Shown piece after piece: positions 36,182 to 44,973 of a stretch of DNA of 64,000 nt. A model generated the notes under the pieces. It worked only from the letters and a program-made list of their open reading frames with translations. It made no database searches and was not told where the DNA came from. The stretch comes from Flavobacterium sp. LHD-80 (GTDB lineage: Bacteria > Bacteroidota > Bacteroidia > Flavobacteriales > Flavobacteriaceae): NCBI RefSeq assembly GCF_030929605.1, contig NZ_JAVFVS010000013.1:124001-188000 (forward strand). The letters run 5' to 3'. The first letter of the stretch is position 1. Each line of letters starts with the position of its first letter. The translations under genes and the position numbers were made by a program.

Positions 36182-36265
36182 GAAAATTTGAGAATTAGAT
36201 AATTATTTTGCTTACTGTAAATCAATTATCTAATTGACTAATTTTCTAATTAACACATTAGGTAA
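36182..36265. repeat. hisA-hisF spacer, CTAATTGAC word array
   Basis: GAGAATTAGATAATTATTTT faces AATTATCTAATTGACTAATTTTCTAATT further right. The word TTTTCTAATTGAC is the same as in the efp-lpxD spacer at 2172-2235. Confidence 0.65.
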
Positions 36266-37021
36266 ATGTTAGCAAAAAGAATCATACCTTGTTTAGATAT
36301 AAAAAACGGAAGGACGGTAAAAGGCGTTAATTTCGTTGACTTGCGCGATGCTGGAGATCCAGTTGAATTGGCTGAAATTTACTCGGCTGAAGGCGCTGAT
36401 GAATTGGTTTTTCTTGATATTTCGGCGACAGAAGAAAGACGAAAAACGCTTGTAAATATGGTGCGAAGTGTTGCTGAAAAAATCAATATTCCGTTTACTG
36501 TTGGTGGAGGAATTTCATCTGTAGAAGATGTTGACATACTTCTAAATAACGGAGCTGATAAAGTTTCGATCAATTCATCGGCAGTAAAAAATCCGCAGTT
36601 GATTAATGATTTAGCACAAAAATTCGGAAGCCAATGCGTTGTCGTAGCAATCGATGCCAAACAAATTGACGGACAATGGATTGTACATTTGGTTGGAGGA
36701 AAAGTACCTACTGAATTAAACTTATTCGATTGGGCAGTTGAAGTTGCGGAGCGTGGTGCAGGAGAAATTTTATTCACTTCGATGGATAATGACGGAACCA
36801 AAAACGGTTTTGCAAATGAAGCTTTGGCAAAACTTTCAGAGTTGGTAAATATTCCAATTATTGCTTCAGGAGGTGCAGGAAATATGCAGCATTTTGTTGA
36901 TTCGTTTAAAGAAGGAAAAGCAGATGCGGCTTTAGCAGCAAGTGTTTTTCATTTTAAAGAAATCGAGATAAAAGCTTTAAAACAAGAGCTTAGAAGTAAC
37001 GGTATTGAAGTGAGACTTTAG
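36266..37021 (+). CDS. hisF: Imidazole glycerol phosphate synthase, cyclase subunit
   Basis: This 251-residue TIM barrel has the catalytic Asp in LAKRIIPCLDIKNGRTVKGVNF and the second Asp in LFTSMDNDGTKNGF. It also shows TVGGGISSVEDV and IASGGAGNM. It closes the imidazole ring and releases AICAR, using ammonia from HisH. Confidence 0.97.
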   Translation: MLAKRIIPCLDIKNGRTVKGVNFVDLRDAGDPVELAEIYSAEGADELVFLDISATEERRKTLVNMVRSVAEKINIPFTVGGGISSVEDVDILLNNGADKVSINSSAVKNPQLINDLAQKFGSQCVVVAIDAKQIDGQWIVHLVGGKVPTELNLFDWAVEVAERGAGEILFTSMDNDGTKNGFANEALAKLSELVNIPIIASGGAGNMQHFVDSFKEGKADAALAASVFHFKEIEIKALKQELRSNGIEVRL

Positions 37022-37123
37022 TCAAAAGAGTCAAGAAGAAAGAAGCAAGATTAATCTAAAATAAAAGGGTTCAGCAAACTAAAATCTTCCCGATAGCTAT
37101 AGGGACTAAAATCTAAAATAATT
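37022..37123. repeat. hisF-hisIE spacer, mixed word array
   Basis: CAAGAAGAAAGAAGCAAGATT matches the word of the hisD-hisC spacer. It is followed by CCCGATAGCTATAGGGA, an imperfect palindrome, and AAAATCTAAAAT, the word of the hisH-hisA spacer. Confidence 0.55.
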
Positions 37124-37720
37124 ATGGAAATCGATATAAAAAGTGCACACGGATTGATTCCGGCAATAATTCAAGATTCAGAAACTAAAAATGTTTTGAT
37201 GCTGGGTTATATGAATGAAGAATCGCTTCAAAAAACAATTGAAACTCAGAAAGTAACTTTTTTCAGCCGTTCAAAACAAAGACTTTGGACAAAAGGCGAG
37301 GAGAGTGGCAACTTTTTGAATTTGGTTAGTATTAAAAACGACTGCGACGGCGATACACTATTAATTCAGGCGAAACCTGTTGGGCCAACTTGTCACACAG
37401 GTGCAGATACTTGTTGGCAGGAACCAAATGATGCCAATTACGGTTTTATTTCGCAATTAGAAAACACAATCAAAACTAGAAGAGAAAATGCCGATTCTGA
37501 GAAAAGTTATGTAGCTTCTTTATTTGAAAAAGGAATTAACAAAATAGCTCAGAAAGTTGGTGAAGAAGCGGTAGAAGTGGTTATTGAAGCAAAAGATGAT
37601 AACGACGATTTATTTTTGAGTGAAAGTGCCGATTTGCTTTTTCATTATTTGATTTTATTACAGGCAAAAGGTTTTCAATTGAATGACGTTATTGAGGTTT
37701 TAAAGAAACGCCAGAAGTAA
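37124..37720 (+). CDS. hisIE: Bifunctional phosphoribosyl-AMP cyclohydrolase/phosphoribosyl-ATP pyrophosphatase
   Basis: The protein has 198 residues. The HisI half (about 1-110) has VLMLGYMNEESL, SRSKQRLWTKGEESGN, the metal site NDCDGDTLLIQ and the Cys pair in GPTCHTGADTCW. The HisE half (about 112-198) has the KVGEEAVEVVIEAK and ESADLLFHYLILL helices of the MazG-like pyrophosphatase. It performs steps 2 and 3 and is the last his gene. Confidence 0.96.
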   Translation: MEIDIKSAHGLIPAIIQDSETKNVLMLGYMNEESLQKTIETQKVTFFSRSKQRLWTKGEESGNFLNLVSIKNDCDGDTLLIQAKPVGPTCHTGADTCWQEPNDANYGFISQLENTIKTRRENADSEKSYVASLFEKGINKIAQKVGEEAVEVVIEAKDDNDDLFLSESADLLFHYLILLQAKGFQLNDVIEVLKKRQK

Positions 37721-37776
37721 TCATAAATTGTGAAAAAATATTCACTAAATTATGTTAAAATAAAAATTATTTTTTG

Positions 37777-37792
37777 ATATTTACGTAAATAT
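37777..37792. promoter_or_regulatory. Perfect 16-bp palindrome before the next gene
   Basis: ATATTTACGTAAATAT is a perfect palindrome ending seven bases before the ATG at 37800. It could be an operator. It is AT-rich, so chance is not excluded. Confidence 0.35.
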
Positions 37793-37799
37793 TTAAGCC

Positions 37800-38513
37800 A
37801 TGGATATAGAAACATTCAGAAAACGTTTTGTAGATCATTCCGATGAAGATTTAATTTTAATGCTCACTAAAAACGCCAGTAAATACAATCCTGATGCACT
37901 TATTGTTGCAAAGGAAATTTTAATTGCCAGAAATATCGACATCGAAACCATTCTTAAAGAAGAGAATGAAAAGCGTTCTAATTTGGAGGAGGAAGAAAAT
38001 AAAAGAAGACATATCGAAGATCTTTCTCCTTTAGAGCAAATCGAATATTTATCTGAAAAAAGACTTGAATTTGAAGAAAATATCGAGGATATAATTGAGG
38101 ATAAAAACAAAGATTTGACTGACGCTGAACTGCTTTTAAGCTTTGAAGGAATTCTGGATAAAATTCTAGAAACAGGAAACTTTGGCGAGCTGACAGACAG
38201 CCATTCCAAAGAAAATTACTTCATTGTAAGCAATATTATTGAGCAAAGAAGTGTTGAAATTCCTGTTTCAATTCTGAAAAAAATAGACAGAATAAATGAT
38301 ATTGCCCGAAAAGATTTTTCAAGAAAATTTACTAGAAATATTATAATTGGGATTGTTCTTTTAGCTCTTGGTTTAGTATTTACAATAGGAACTGGAGGCG
38401 GACTTGTTTTTTACGGTGCTGTTTTGTCTGGTTTAGGATTAGTAATTAACGGAATTGCCGGTAAAAGAAATTTAAAAAGAGGAGCACAGATTGCACTTGA
38501 ATCTTACGGATAA
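37800..38513 (+). CDS. Membrane protein of unknown function
   Basis: The protein has 237 residues. The first 175 are charged and helical, with a coiled-coil-like stretch (LKEENEKRSNLEEEENKRR, about 58-76). Two hydrophobic segments follow near 182-198 and 203-220 (IGIVLLALGLVFTIG; VFYGAVLSGLGLVING). The N-terminus (DIETFRKRFVDHSDEDLILML) resembles cytoplasmic domains before membrane anchors in other Bacteroidota proteins. No family is recognised. Confidence 0.6.
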   Translation: MDIETFRKRFVDHSDEDLILMLTKNASKYNPDALIVAKEILIARNIDIETILKEENEKRSNLEEEENKRRHIEDLSPLEQIEYLSEKRLEFEENIEDIIEDKNKDLTDAELLLSFEGILDKILETGNFGELTDSHSKENYFIVSNIIEQRSVEIPVSILKKIDRINDIARKDFSRKFTRNIIIGIVLLALGLVFTIGTGGGLVFYGAVLSGLGLVINGIAGKRNLKRGAQIALESYG

Positions 38514-38537
38514 ATTTAAATTGTAAAATATTTAATT

Positions 38538-39152
38538 ATGAAGATTTTCGTTTATTTATTTCTGCTTTTAATTCCATCTGCCAATTTTGCTTTCAAAAAG
38601 AATGAGATGGCTTATAGTATAGTAATTTCAAAAGCAGATTTAATTGTTGATGGAACAATTTCAAAAGTTTTCGAAAACAAATATGAATTTGCAATAACCC
38701 AATTCATTAAAGGAAAATCGCCATTGAGAATTAATGTTGTAATTTGGAAAGAATGGATGTGTGACAGTCGAGTTCATGAACTACAAAAAGGACAAAGGTT
38801 ACTGTTGTTTTTAGAAAATAAGCCAAACAATGAATACTACCCTATAAATGAAAGTACTGGAGAATTATTTATTGAGAAGGATAGTTCAGTTTCTCCATCA
38901 ATGTATATGATAGAGAAATTCCCAAATGCAAGTGTAATAAAAGAAGGGATTTCTATGTTTCTCAAAACCTACACTTTTCATTCCCGCTTAGATAACAGAT
39001 ATTATTTGGACGCTTATTTTCAATCAAATAAGTCAACATTTGAGATTTATGAAATGAAACAAAAAAATAAGTTTTTTAAGTTTTTAATTGATAGTGAACT
39101 TCAATATTACAAAGTGAAGGAAACATCATTTATTAACATAAGACTCGAATAA
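38538..39152 (+). CDS. Secreted protein of unknown function
   Basis: The protein has 204 residues with a probable signal peptide (IFVYLFLLLIPSANFAF). The central part has VVIWKEWMCDSRVHELQKGQRLLLFLENKPNNEYYPIN, a strand-rich pattern as in small periplasmic proteins. No function can be given. It lies 24 bases after the previous gene and converges on the CBM9-like gene with 25 bases between stops and no clear terminator. Confidence 0.55.
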   Translation: MKIFVYLFLLLIPSANFAFKKNEMAYSIVISKADLIVDGTISKVFENKYEFAITQFIKGKSPLRINVVIWKEWMCDSRVHELQKGQRLLLFLENKPNNEYYPINESTGELFIEKDSSVSPSMYMIEKFPNASVIKEGISMFLKTYTFHSRLDNRYYLDAYFQSNKSTFEIYEMKQKNKFFKFLIDSELQYYKVKETSFINIRLE

Positions 39153-39177
39153 ACAAATTAACAATTCAATAGTTAAA

Positions 39178-39876
39178 CTAATCTACAAATTCAAAAACAG
39201 CAAACTCAGCTGGCTGATGAAAACCAAATTTTAAGCTTTTATATGGTTGTAATGCTTGATATTCAACAGTATTTCCATAATCAATTCTGAATAGATTTCC
39301 TCTCCATTTTGTTCCGCTTTTTGGTTTTAGGAAATTGCCATTTTTTATTTTTTCCAAACTTGAAAATGGAATTTTAATTTCGGTACAAAAACCTTCAGGC
39401 GTAATTTTACTGGCTGTTTCAAGTTCGGAAAGATTAAATGCCATTGACATTTTCCATCCGCCACAATCTGGAGAAATGCATTTTAAAAGCATATCATAGT
39501 AGGAAGAATAAGCATTTACGCCAATTTCAATGTAGTTTCTCCCGTCTCCGTCCGCATCAATAAAAATTTCGACTAAATCATCAGTGTCAAAAATCTGAGA
39601 ATCTTGTTTTTGTGATTTACCAATTATTTTTGAATCAGAGGAACGGTAGGCGATATAAAGGTTTTCGTCATTCCACGAAAGTGAAACAAAAGTATTTTGA
39701 GTTGCTTTTTCTCCTGAATTATGAATTACAAAAGGACCTGAAAAAGTGTTTTTCCATTCTGATAAATCTCCGTCAACCGTCATTTTATCATTTGTTTTAT
39801 GAACAATAATATTTTGAGAATTTGCAGTAATTGAAAACGTCAATAAAAAAAATGAAAAAACAGTAACAAATTTCAT
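39178..39876 (-). CDS. Secreted CBM9-like domain protein
   Basis: The protein has 232 residues. A signal peptide (MKFVTVFSFFLLTFSITANSQ) is followed by a single carbohydrate-binding family 9-like domain: MTVDGDLSEWKNT, VSLSWNDENLYIAYRSSDSKI, DDLVEIFIDADGDGRNYIEIGVN and FCTEIKIPFSSLEKI. No catalytic domain is present, so it may be a binding or sensory periplasmic protein. CBM9-like folds also occur in non-sugar-binding proteins. Confidence 0.75.
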   Translation of the reverse strand: MKFVTVFSFFLLTFSITANSQNIIVHKTNDKMTVDGDLSEWKNTFSGPFVIHNSGEKATQNTFVSLSWNDENLYIAYRSSDSKIIGKSQKQDSQIFDTDDLVEIFIDADGDGRNYIEIGVNAYSSYYDMLLKCISPDCGGWKMSMAFNLSELETASKITPEGFCTEIKIPFSSLEKIKNGNFLKPKSGTKWRGNLFRIDYGNTVEYQALQPYKSLKFGFHQPAEFAVFEFVD

Positions 39877-39986
39877 ATTTAAAGTCTAATAATTTAAAAA
39901 CACTAAAATAGAGAACAATAATCAATTTGAGTGCAATTATTTTCTATGAGAAATCATAAAATTTTAAAATAATTAATCTGAATGTT

Positions 39987-39994
39987 TACATTTG
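39987..39994 (+). promoter_or_regulatory. Candidate -7 box before the M1 peptidase
   Basis: TACATTTG matches TAnnTTTG and lies 51 bases before the start codon. Confidence 0.45.
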
Positions 39995-40044
39995 TTACAG
40001 ATTAAACAGGTTCAATGACCTTATTTATTACAAATTTATAAATA

Positions 40045-41700
40045 ATGAGAAAATACTTTGGTGGCGCCTTTATCGCCTTTTTAGTTGGTTTCGGCGCAAA
40101 TGCTCAAGGACTTTTAAACAAGTCAGAAACTCTTTTTACGCATCAAGACACTTTACGCGGCAGTATAACAAAAGAGAGAGCTTGGTGGGATTTAAAATAC
40201 TATCATTTAAATGTAAAAGTTAATCCTTCTGAGAAATCAATTTCAGGTTCAAATACAGTTCGTTATACTGTTTTGACAGAAAACAACAGAATGCAAATCG
40301 ATTTACAGCAACCAATGAATATCACTAAAGTGACTCAGAATGGCTTGCCTTTAAAATTTGAAAGAGACGGAAATGCGTTCTTTATTACTTTAGCAGAAAA
40401 ACAGAAAGTTGGAGATTCGAAAGAAATCATAATCTCGTTTGAAGGAAAACCTAAAGAAGCAATTAGAGCACCGTGGGACGGAGGATTTTCTTGGAAAAAA
40501 GATAAAAACGCAAAAGATTTTATTGCTACATCTTGTCAAGGTTTGGGTGCGAGCGTTTGGTGGCCGAACAAAGATCATATGTACGATGAAGTTGAAAATA
40601 TGATGATTAGCGTGAATGTTCCTGGAGATTTAACTGAAGTTTCTAACGGAAGACTGAAAAGCGTTAAAAAAGAAAAAGACGGAACTAAAACTTTTAATTG
40701 GTATGTTTCAAACCCAATTAATAATTATGGTGTAAACATCAACATTGGTGATTATGTGAATTTTTCTGAGAAATATAAAGGAGAAAAAGGCGATTTAGAT
40801 TGCAATTATTATGTTTTGAGAGATAATTTGGCTAAAGCCAAAGAACAATTTAAAGATGCTCCAAAAATGCTTAAAGCGTTTGAAAACTGGTTTGGACCTT
40901 ATCCGTTTTACGAAGACAGTTATAAATTAGTTGAAGTTCCATATTTGGGAATGGAGCACCAAAGTTCTGTAACTTACGGAAACGAATATAAAAACGGTTA
41001 TTTAGGTCGTGATTTGAGCGGTACTGGCTGGGGATTAAAGTTTGATTTCATTATTATTCACGAGTCTGGACATGAGTGGTTTGCTAACAATATCACTTAT
41101 AAAGATATTGCTGATATGTGGGTTCACGAAAGTTTTACAAACTATTCTGAAAGCCTTTTTCTTGAATATTATTATGGAAAAGATGCAGCCTCTGAATACA
41201 TAATCGGTTGCAGAAAGAATATTCATAATGACACGCCAATTATTGGTCATTATGATGTAAACAACGAAGGATCAGGAGATATGTATCCAAAAGGCGCATC
41301 AATGCTTCATATGATTCGTCAGGTTATTAATGATGACGCAAAATGGAAATCGATTTTGAGAGGCATGAATAAGACTTTTTATCATCAAACGGTTACAGGC
41401 AAACAGATTCAAGATTATATCAATGAACAATCTGGAATTAATTTCAACAGAGTTTTTGCTCAATATTTGACTACGACTCAAATTCCGGTTTTTGAATATA
41501 TGTTTAAAAATGGAACTTTTGGATATCATTGGACAAACTGTGTTGCTAAATTTGATATGCCAGTTCGAGTAAAATTAAATGGTGTTGAGATGTGGTTAAA
41601 ACCGACAACCGAGTGGCAATCGGAGAAAACAACTAATGAAGATAGAAAGGTAGAAGTTGATAAAGATTTTTATGTAACGACTTCTAATATTATTGAATAA
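40045..41700 (+). CDS. M1-family aminopeptidase, secreted
   Basis: The protein has 551 residues with an N-terminal signal (MRKYFGGAFIAFLVGFGANAQ). The N-terminal beta domain (about 40-220) precedes the thermolysin-like catalytic domain. The substrate-binding motif reads GMEHQ (in place of GxMEN), and zinc is bound by IIHESGHEWFANNIT with the third ligand Glu in MWVHESFTNYSESL. The HEAT-like C-terminal domain of large M1 enzymes is mostly missing. It probably acts in the periplasm on short peptides. The gene is monocistronic. Confidence 0.9.
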   Translation: MRKYFGGAFIAFLVGFGANAQGLLNKSETLFTHQDTLRGSITKERAWWDLKYYHLNVKVNPSEKSISGSNTVRYTVLTENNRMQIDLQQPMNITKVTQNGLPLKFERDGNAFFITLAEKQKVGDSKEIIISFEGKPKEAIRAPWDGGFSWKKDKNAKDFIATSCQGLGASVWWPNKDHMYDEVENMMISVNVPGDLTEVSNGRLKSVKKEKDGTKTFNWYVSNPINNYGVNINIGDYVNFSEKYKGEKGDLDCNYYVLRDNLAKAKEQFKDAPKMLKAFENWFGPYPFYEDSYKLVEVPYLGMEHQSSVTYGNEYKNGYLGRDLSGTGWGLKFDFIIIHESGHEWFANNITYKDIADMWVHESFTNYSESLFLEYYYGKDAASEYIIGCRKNIHNDTPIIGHYDVNNEGSGDMYPKGASMLHMIRQVINDDAKWKSILRGMNKTFYHQTVTGKQIQDYINEQSGINFNRVFAQYLTTTQIPVFEYMFKNGTFGYHWTNCVAKFDMPVRVKLNGVEMWLKPTTEWQSEKTTNEDRKVEVDKDFYVTTSNIIE

Positions 41701-41722
41701 AGTTTTTAAAATTTCAATATTT

Positions 41723-41766
41723 AAAATCCCAAATTCCATTTTTTTTTGGAGTTTGGGATTTTTTAT
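41723..41766 (+). terminator. Terminator after the M1 peptidase
   Basis: AAAATCCCAAATTCCA and TGGAGTTTGGGATTTT form a hairpin with one small mismatch, followed by T residues. Confidence 0.7.
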
Positions 41767-41792
41767 TAAGATTTGAATTGTATGCGTTTAGT

Positions 41793-41825
41793 AAATCCGA
41801 CAGGTTTTAAAAACCTGTCGGATTT
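41793..41825. repeat. Perfect palindrome AAATCCGACAGGTTT
   Basis: The arms AAATCCGACAGGTTT (41793-41807) and AAACCTGTCGGATTT (41811-41825) enclose three bases. The hairpin is very stable and stands alone in the intergenic region. Confidence 0.8.
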
Positions 41826-41852
41826 GTATTGAGTATGTTTTAGATAAAGTAT

Positions 41853-41954
41853 GTCATTTCGACGAAGGAGAAATCTCCGCAAGTAGCTCGACAAAGTTTG
41901 TCACTTTTAGGAGCGGAGTTACTTGCGAAGATTTCTCCCTTCGATCGAAATGAC
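41853..41954. repeat. About 100-bp near-palindromic repeat element
   Basis: It begins GTCATTTCGACGAAGGAGAAAT and ends with the inverse (ATTTCTCCCTTCGATCGAAATGAC). Middle arms CGCAAGTAGCTC and GAGTTACTTGCG pair with small gaps. The sequence from 41701 to 42023 carries no gene. Part of its text (GGAGAAATC, CGAAATGA) returns at 62324-62375. Confidence 0.85.
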
Positions 41955-41955
41955 A

Positions 41956-41994
41956 AAAAAAGCGTAAAAGATTTAATCTTCTACGCTTTTTTTA
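41956..41994. terminator. Bidirectional terminator
   Basis: The AGCGTA..AGATT and AATCT..TACGCT arms, flanked by an A run and a T run, should stop transcription from both sides. It serves the minus-strand gene that ends at 42024. Confidence 0.75.
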
Positions 41995-42023
41995 TTGGAA
42001 TTTGGAATTTTTAAAATTGAAAA

Positions 42024-43568
42024 TTAACGGCTATTCAACTTCGCTTTTTCCTTAATAATATCAGCAATCTTACGATTTTCAATTTTACTTTCAAGCCAAG
42101 AAATAATATCTAAATAAAGGAAAGCTCTTTTTTCGTAAGTGTTCTTTTCAAGTTCTACGAAACGAGCGTGCATTTTTTTGAATTCCTTTTTAATATCAGC
42201 AGGATAAAAGTTATTCAAGTTTCTTAGGAATTTAATGATTTCTTTTTGAACTTCATGCAAGTCGTTCATTTTTAGCAAGAACTTATACGTGCTTTTAAGA
42301 TGATTTTCTAGGTAATAATCTTTTCCAAGTTCATAATGCGCAATTAAAGACAAAAGTCGGGCGAAACACATTAAATCTTCGCGCATACTTAAGTTCTTGT
42401 TGTTGATGATTTTATCTAAGTAGAAAATGCATTCGTTGTACTTTTCATTTCCGAAATAAATAGAAGCTATTTTATAGAAAAACAACATTTCGTGATGTTC
42501 ATCAAGATGTTCACTGTGAATTTTCAGCTTCTCTAAAATCTCCGGAATCAAATATTCACTTTCTTCAAAAGTTCCCTCCAAAATATGAAGATTCAGCTTA
42601 TTGTTATAAACATATAGAAATGATAGTGATGCAATGTTATCATTTACAGGGAATTTTGGATCTTCGATAGTTTCTTCTAAAAGCGTCAAATATTTTTTGA
42701 AGTTCGAAGTATATTTGAGCATGTAAAGCGATTCGAGAAAATAGTGATTCCCTTTTAGGAAAAATACCGGGTTCAGATAAATCATATTTGGGTTATCATA
42801 AAAGAGCTGTACCCATTTATATGCAAATTTATAACTTGCCAAGAAATCCTGAACTAAGAAACTGCGCCATAAATTGGCATTATAAAACCAATATTTCTCT
42901 CTAAAGCCAAACTTGCTTTCGTCTAGTTTTGCAATATGTCTGTTAAAATAATCGTCAATATATTTATACTCTTCATCACTTTTTACGTAACCCGTTTTCA
43001 ACATGATTCCGTATAACTGAAGCGATAAATTCGATAATTTGCTTGAAATGGTATTTCGGTAATTCAATTCTTTTGCCTGAATTACTAATTCGTCAGCGCG
43101 ACCTTGAATACTGCGGGTAATGTATTGCGATTCGATCAGTTTTTCGAATTCTACAATCTCATACGCCATATATTTTTCATCATTTTCTAAAGCTTGCTGT
43201 TTTGTCTTGTCAAGAATTTTTAAACTCTGTTTGTACAAACCTTTATTATAAAGAATAACAGCAAAATCAATTTGTTCGCGCAACTGATAACGAATATTCT
43301 GACTCGGAATATTTAATCGAATGCTGACTAAAATCTGTTTGTATAAGTATGATTTTAAGTTAGATAACTGAACTTTTTTGATGCTTCCGCTTTTTAAAAT
43401 AAGCTTTTCATCATACGTTTCAGATTTGTCTAAAATATTAAAAAGTTCGATAAATTTTGTATTCGAACTGGTTTCTAATCGGCTCGCAAAAATTTTAAAT
43501 TGTCTTTTTTCAGATTTGGAAAGCGATTTAATCAGAACAAATAAGAAATCTTTTTGATGGTTAGCCAT
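42024..43568 (-). CDS. Alpha-helical repeat protein of unknown function
   Basis: The protein has 514 residues, without signal peptide or membrane segment, and is almost entirely helical (for example YNKGLYKQSLKILDKTKQQALENDEKYMAYEIVEFEKLI). The pattern suggests degenerate TPR or helical-hairpin repeats. The N-terminus (LFVLIKSLSKSEKRQFKIFAS) is found in conserved flavobacterial proteins of unknown role. It is divergent from leuA. A scaffold or binding function is likely but not shown. Confidence 0.65.
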   Translation of the reverse strand: MANHQKDFLFVLIKSLSKSEKRQFKIFASRLETSSNTKFIELFNILDKSETYDEKLILKSGSIKKVQLSNLKSYLYKQILVSIRLNIPSQNIRYQLREQIDFAVILYNKGLYKQSLKILDKTKQQALENDEKYMAYEIVEFEKLIESQYITRSIQGRADELVIQAKELNYRNTISSKLSNLSLQLYGIMLKTGYVKSDEEYKYIDDYFNRHIAKLDESKFGFREKYWFYNANLWRSFLVQDFLASYKFAYKWVQLFYDNPNMIYLNPVFFLKGNHYFLESLYMLKYTSNFKKYLTLLEETIEDPKFPVNDNIASLSFLYVYNNKLNLHILEGTFEESEYLIPEILEKLKIHSEHLDEHHEMLFFYKIASIYFGNEKYNECIFYLDKIINNKNLSMREDLMCFARLLSLIAHYELGKDYYLENHLKSTYKFLLKMNDLHEVQKEIIKFLRNLNNFYPADIKKEFKKMHARFVELEKNTYEKRAFLYLDIISWLESKIENRKIADIIKEKAKLNSR

Positions 43569-43680
43569 TGTAAAAAATAATAATGTAACTTATTGATTAT
43601 TAAGTTGTTAATCGAGTATAAATTGTGTTATGAACAGTATAATTTCATTAAAATGAATTTCGTACTGCATAAGTACAATA

Positions 43681-43688
43681 TATATTTG
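43681..43688 (+). promoter_or_regulatory. Candidate -7 box before leuA
   Basis: TATATTTG matches TAnnTTTG, 29 bases before the ATG. The short leader leaves no room for an attenuator here. Confidence 0.55.
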
Positions 43689-43717
43689 TTATCACAATGT
43701 GAAATTACATTAAATTA

Positions 43718-44899
43718 ATGAATATGAATAGAGAGAAAGTTCAAATTTTTGACACCACTTTGCGCGATGGTGAACAAGTTCCAGGATGTAAGTTAGATAC
43801 TAACCAAAAATTAGTTATCGCAGAACGACTAGACAAAATGGGAGTTGATATTATCGAAGCAGGATTTCCTGTGTCAAGTCCGGGCGATTTTTTATCGGTC
43901 TCTGAGATTTGTAAAATTGTAGAAAATGCAACCGTCTGCGGATTGACAAGAGCCGTGAAAAACGACATTGATGTTGCTGCAGCTGCCTTAAAGCATGCTA
44001 AAAGACCTAGAATCCACACCGGAATCGGAACCTCAGAATCTCATATCCTCCACAAATTACAAACTACGCCTGAAGATATTATTGCCAGAGCAAAATTTGC
44101 AGTAGCTCACGCAAAATCATATGTAGAAGATGTTGAATTCTACGCTGAAGATGCTGGAAGAACTGATAATGCATTCTTGGCAAAAGTTTGCGAAGAAGTT
44201 ATTAAATCTGGTGCAACGGTATTAAATATTCCTGATACAACAGGATATTGCCTTCCAGAAGAATACGGAGCAAAAATAAAATACTTAAAAGAAAACGTAA
44301 AAGGAATCGAAAACGTAATCCTTTCATGTCACTGTCATAATGATTTAGGAATGGCAACTGCAAACTCAATTGCAGGCGCTATAAATGGTGCAAGACAAAT
44401 TGAATGTACTATTAACGGTATTGGAGAAAGAGCTGGAAATACAGCACTTGAAGAAGTGGTAATGATTTTCAAACAGCATCCGTACTTAAATTTAGATACC
44501 AATATCAACACTAGAGAATTGAACGAAATGAGCCGTTTAGTTTCTGAAAGTATGGGAATGATCGTGCAGCCTAACAAAGCAATCGTAGGAGCAAATGCTT
44601 TTGCACACAGTTCTGGAATTCACCAAGATGGTGTTATCAAAAACAGAGCCACTTACGAAATCATGGACCCACTGGATGTTGGTGTAAACGAATCGTCAAT
44701 TATTTTGACTGCAAGAAGCGGAAGAGCTGCTTTAGCTTACCGAGCTAAAAAAGTTGGTTACGAGCTTACAAAAGTACAATTAGACATTGTATATATCGAG
44801 TTTTTGAAATTCGCTGATATTAAAAAAGAAGTTGTCGATGCTGATATTCATCAAATTATCGAAGCTTCAAAAATTCAGGGAGAATTGATCAGAAGCTAG
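43718..44899 (+). CDS. leuA: 2-isopropylmalate synthase, short form lacking the regulatory domain
   Basis: The protein has 393 residues. The HMGL-type TIM barrel has DTTLRDGEQVPG with metal-binding Asp, EAGFPVSSPGD, SCHCHNDLGMATANS with the HxH metal ligands, and the subdomain GANAFAHSSGIHQDG. The C-terminal LeuA dimer domain, which binds leucine in about 500-residue LeuA proteins, is absent. Homocitrate synthase is an alternative, but adjacency to leuB favours LeuA. leuC and leuD are not in the window. Confidence 0.85.
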   Translation: MNMNREKVQIFDTTLRDGEQVPGCKLDTNQKLVIAERLDKMGVDIIEAGFPVSSPGDFLSVSEICKIVENATVCGLTRAVKNDIDVAAAALKHAKRPRIHTGIGTSESHILHKLQTTPEDIIARAKFAVAHAKSYVEDVEFYAEDAGRTDNAFLAKVCEEVIKSGATVLNIPDTTGYCLPEEYGAKIKYLKENVKGIENVILSCHCHNDLGMATANSIAGAINGARQIECTINGIGERAGNTALEEVVMIFKQHPYLNLDTNINTRELNEMSRLVSESMGMIVQPNKAIVGANAFAHSSGIHQDGVIKNRATYEIMDPLDVGVNESSIILTARSGRAALAYRAKKVGYELTKVQLDIVYIEFLKFADIKKEVVDADIHQIIEASKIQGELIRS

Positions 44900-44973
44900 T
44901 TCATTAGAAGAAAGAAAATAGAACAAAGAGGAAAGAAAAAAATAAAGATTTAAATCATAAAGAACGAGACGTT
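44900..44973. repeat. leuA-leuB spacer, AGAAGAAAG words
   Basis: The spacer is a purine-rich string with AGAAGAAAG, AGAGGAAAG and similar words, resembling the hisD-hisC and hisF-hisIE spacers. Confidence 0.35.

Noticed and set aside
43689..43717. Leucine leader peptide before leuA
   Set aside because: The leader is only about 30 bases and has no Leu codon run or terminator.
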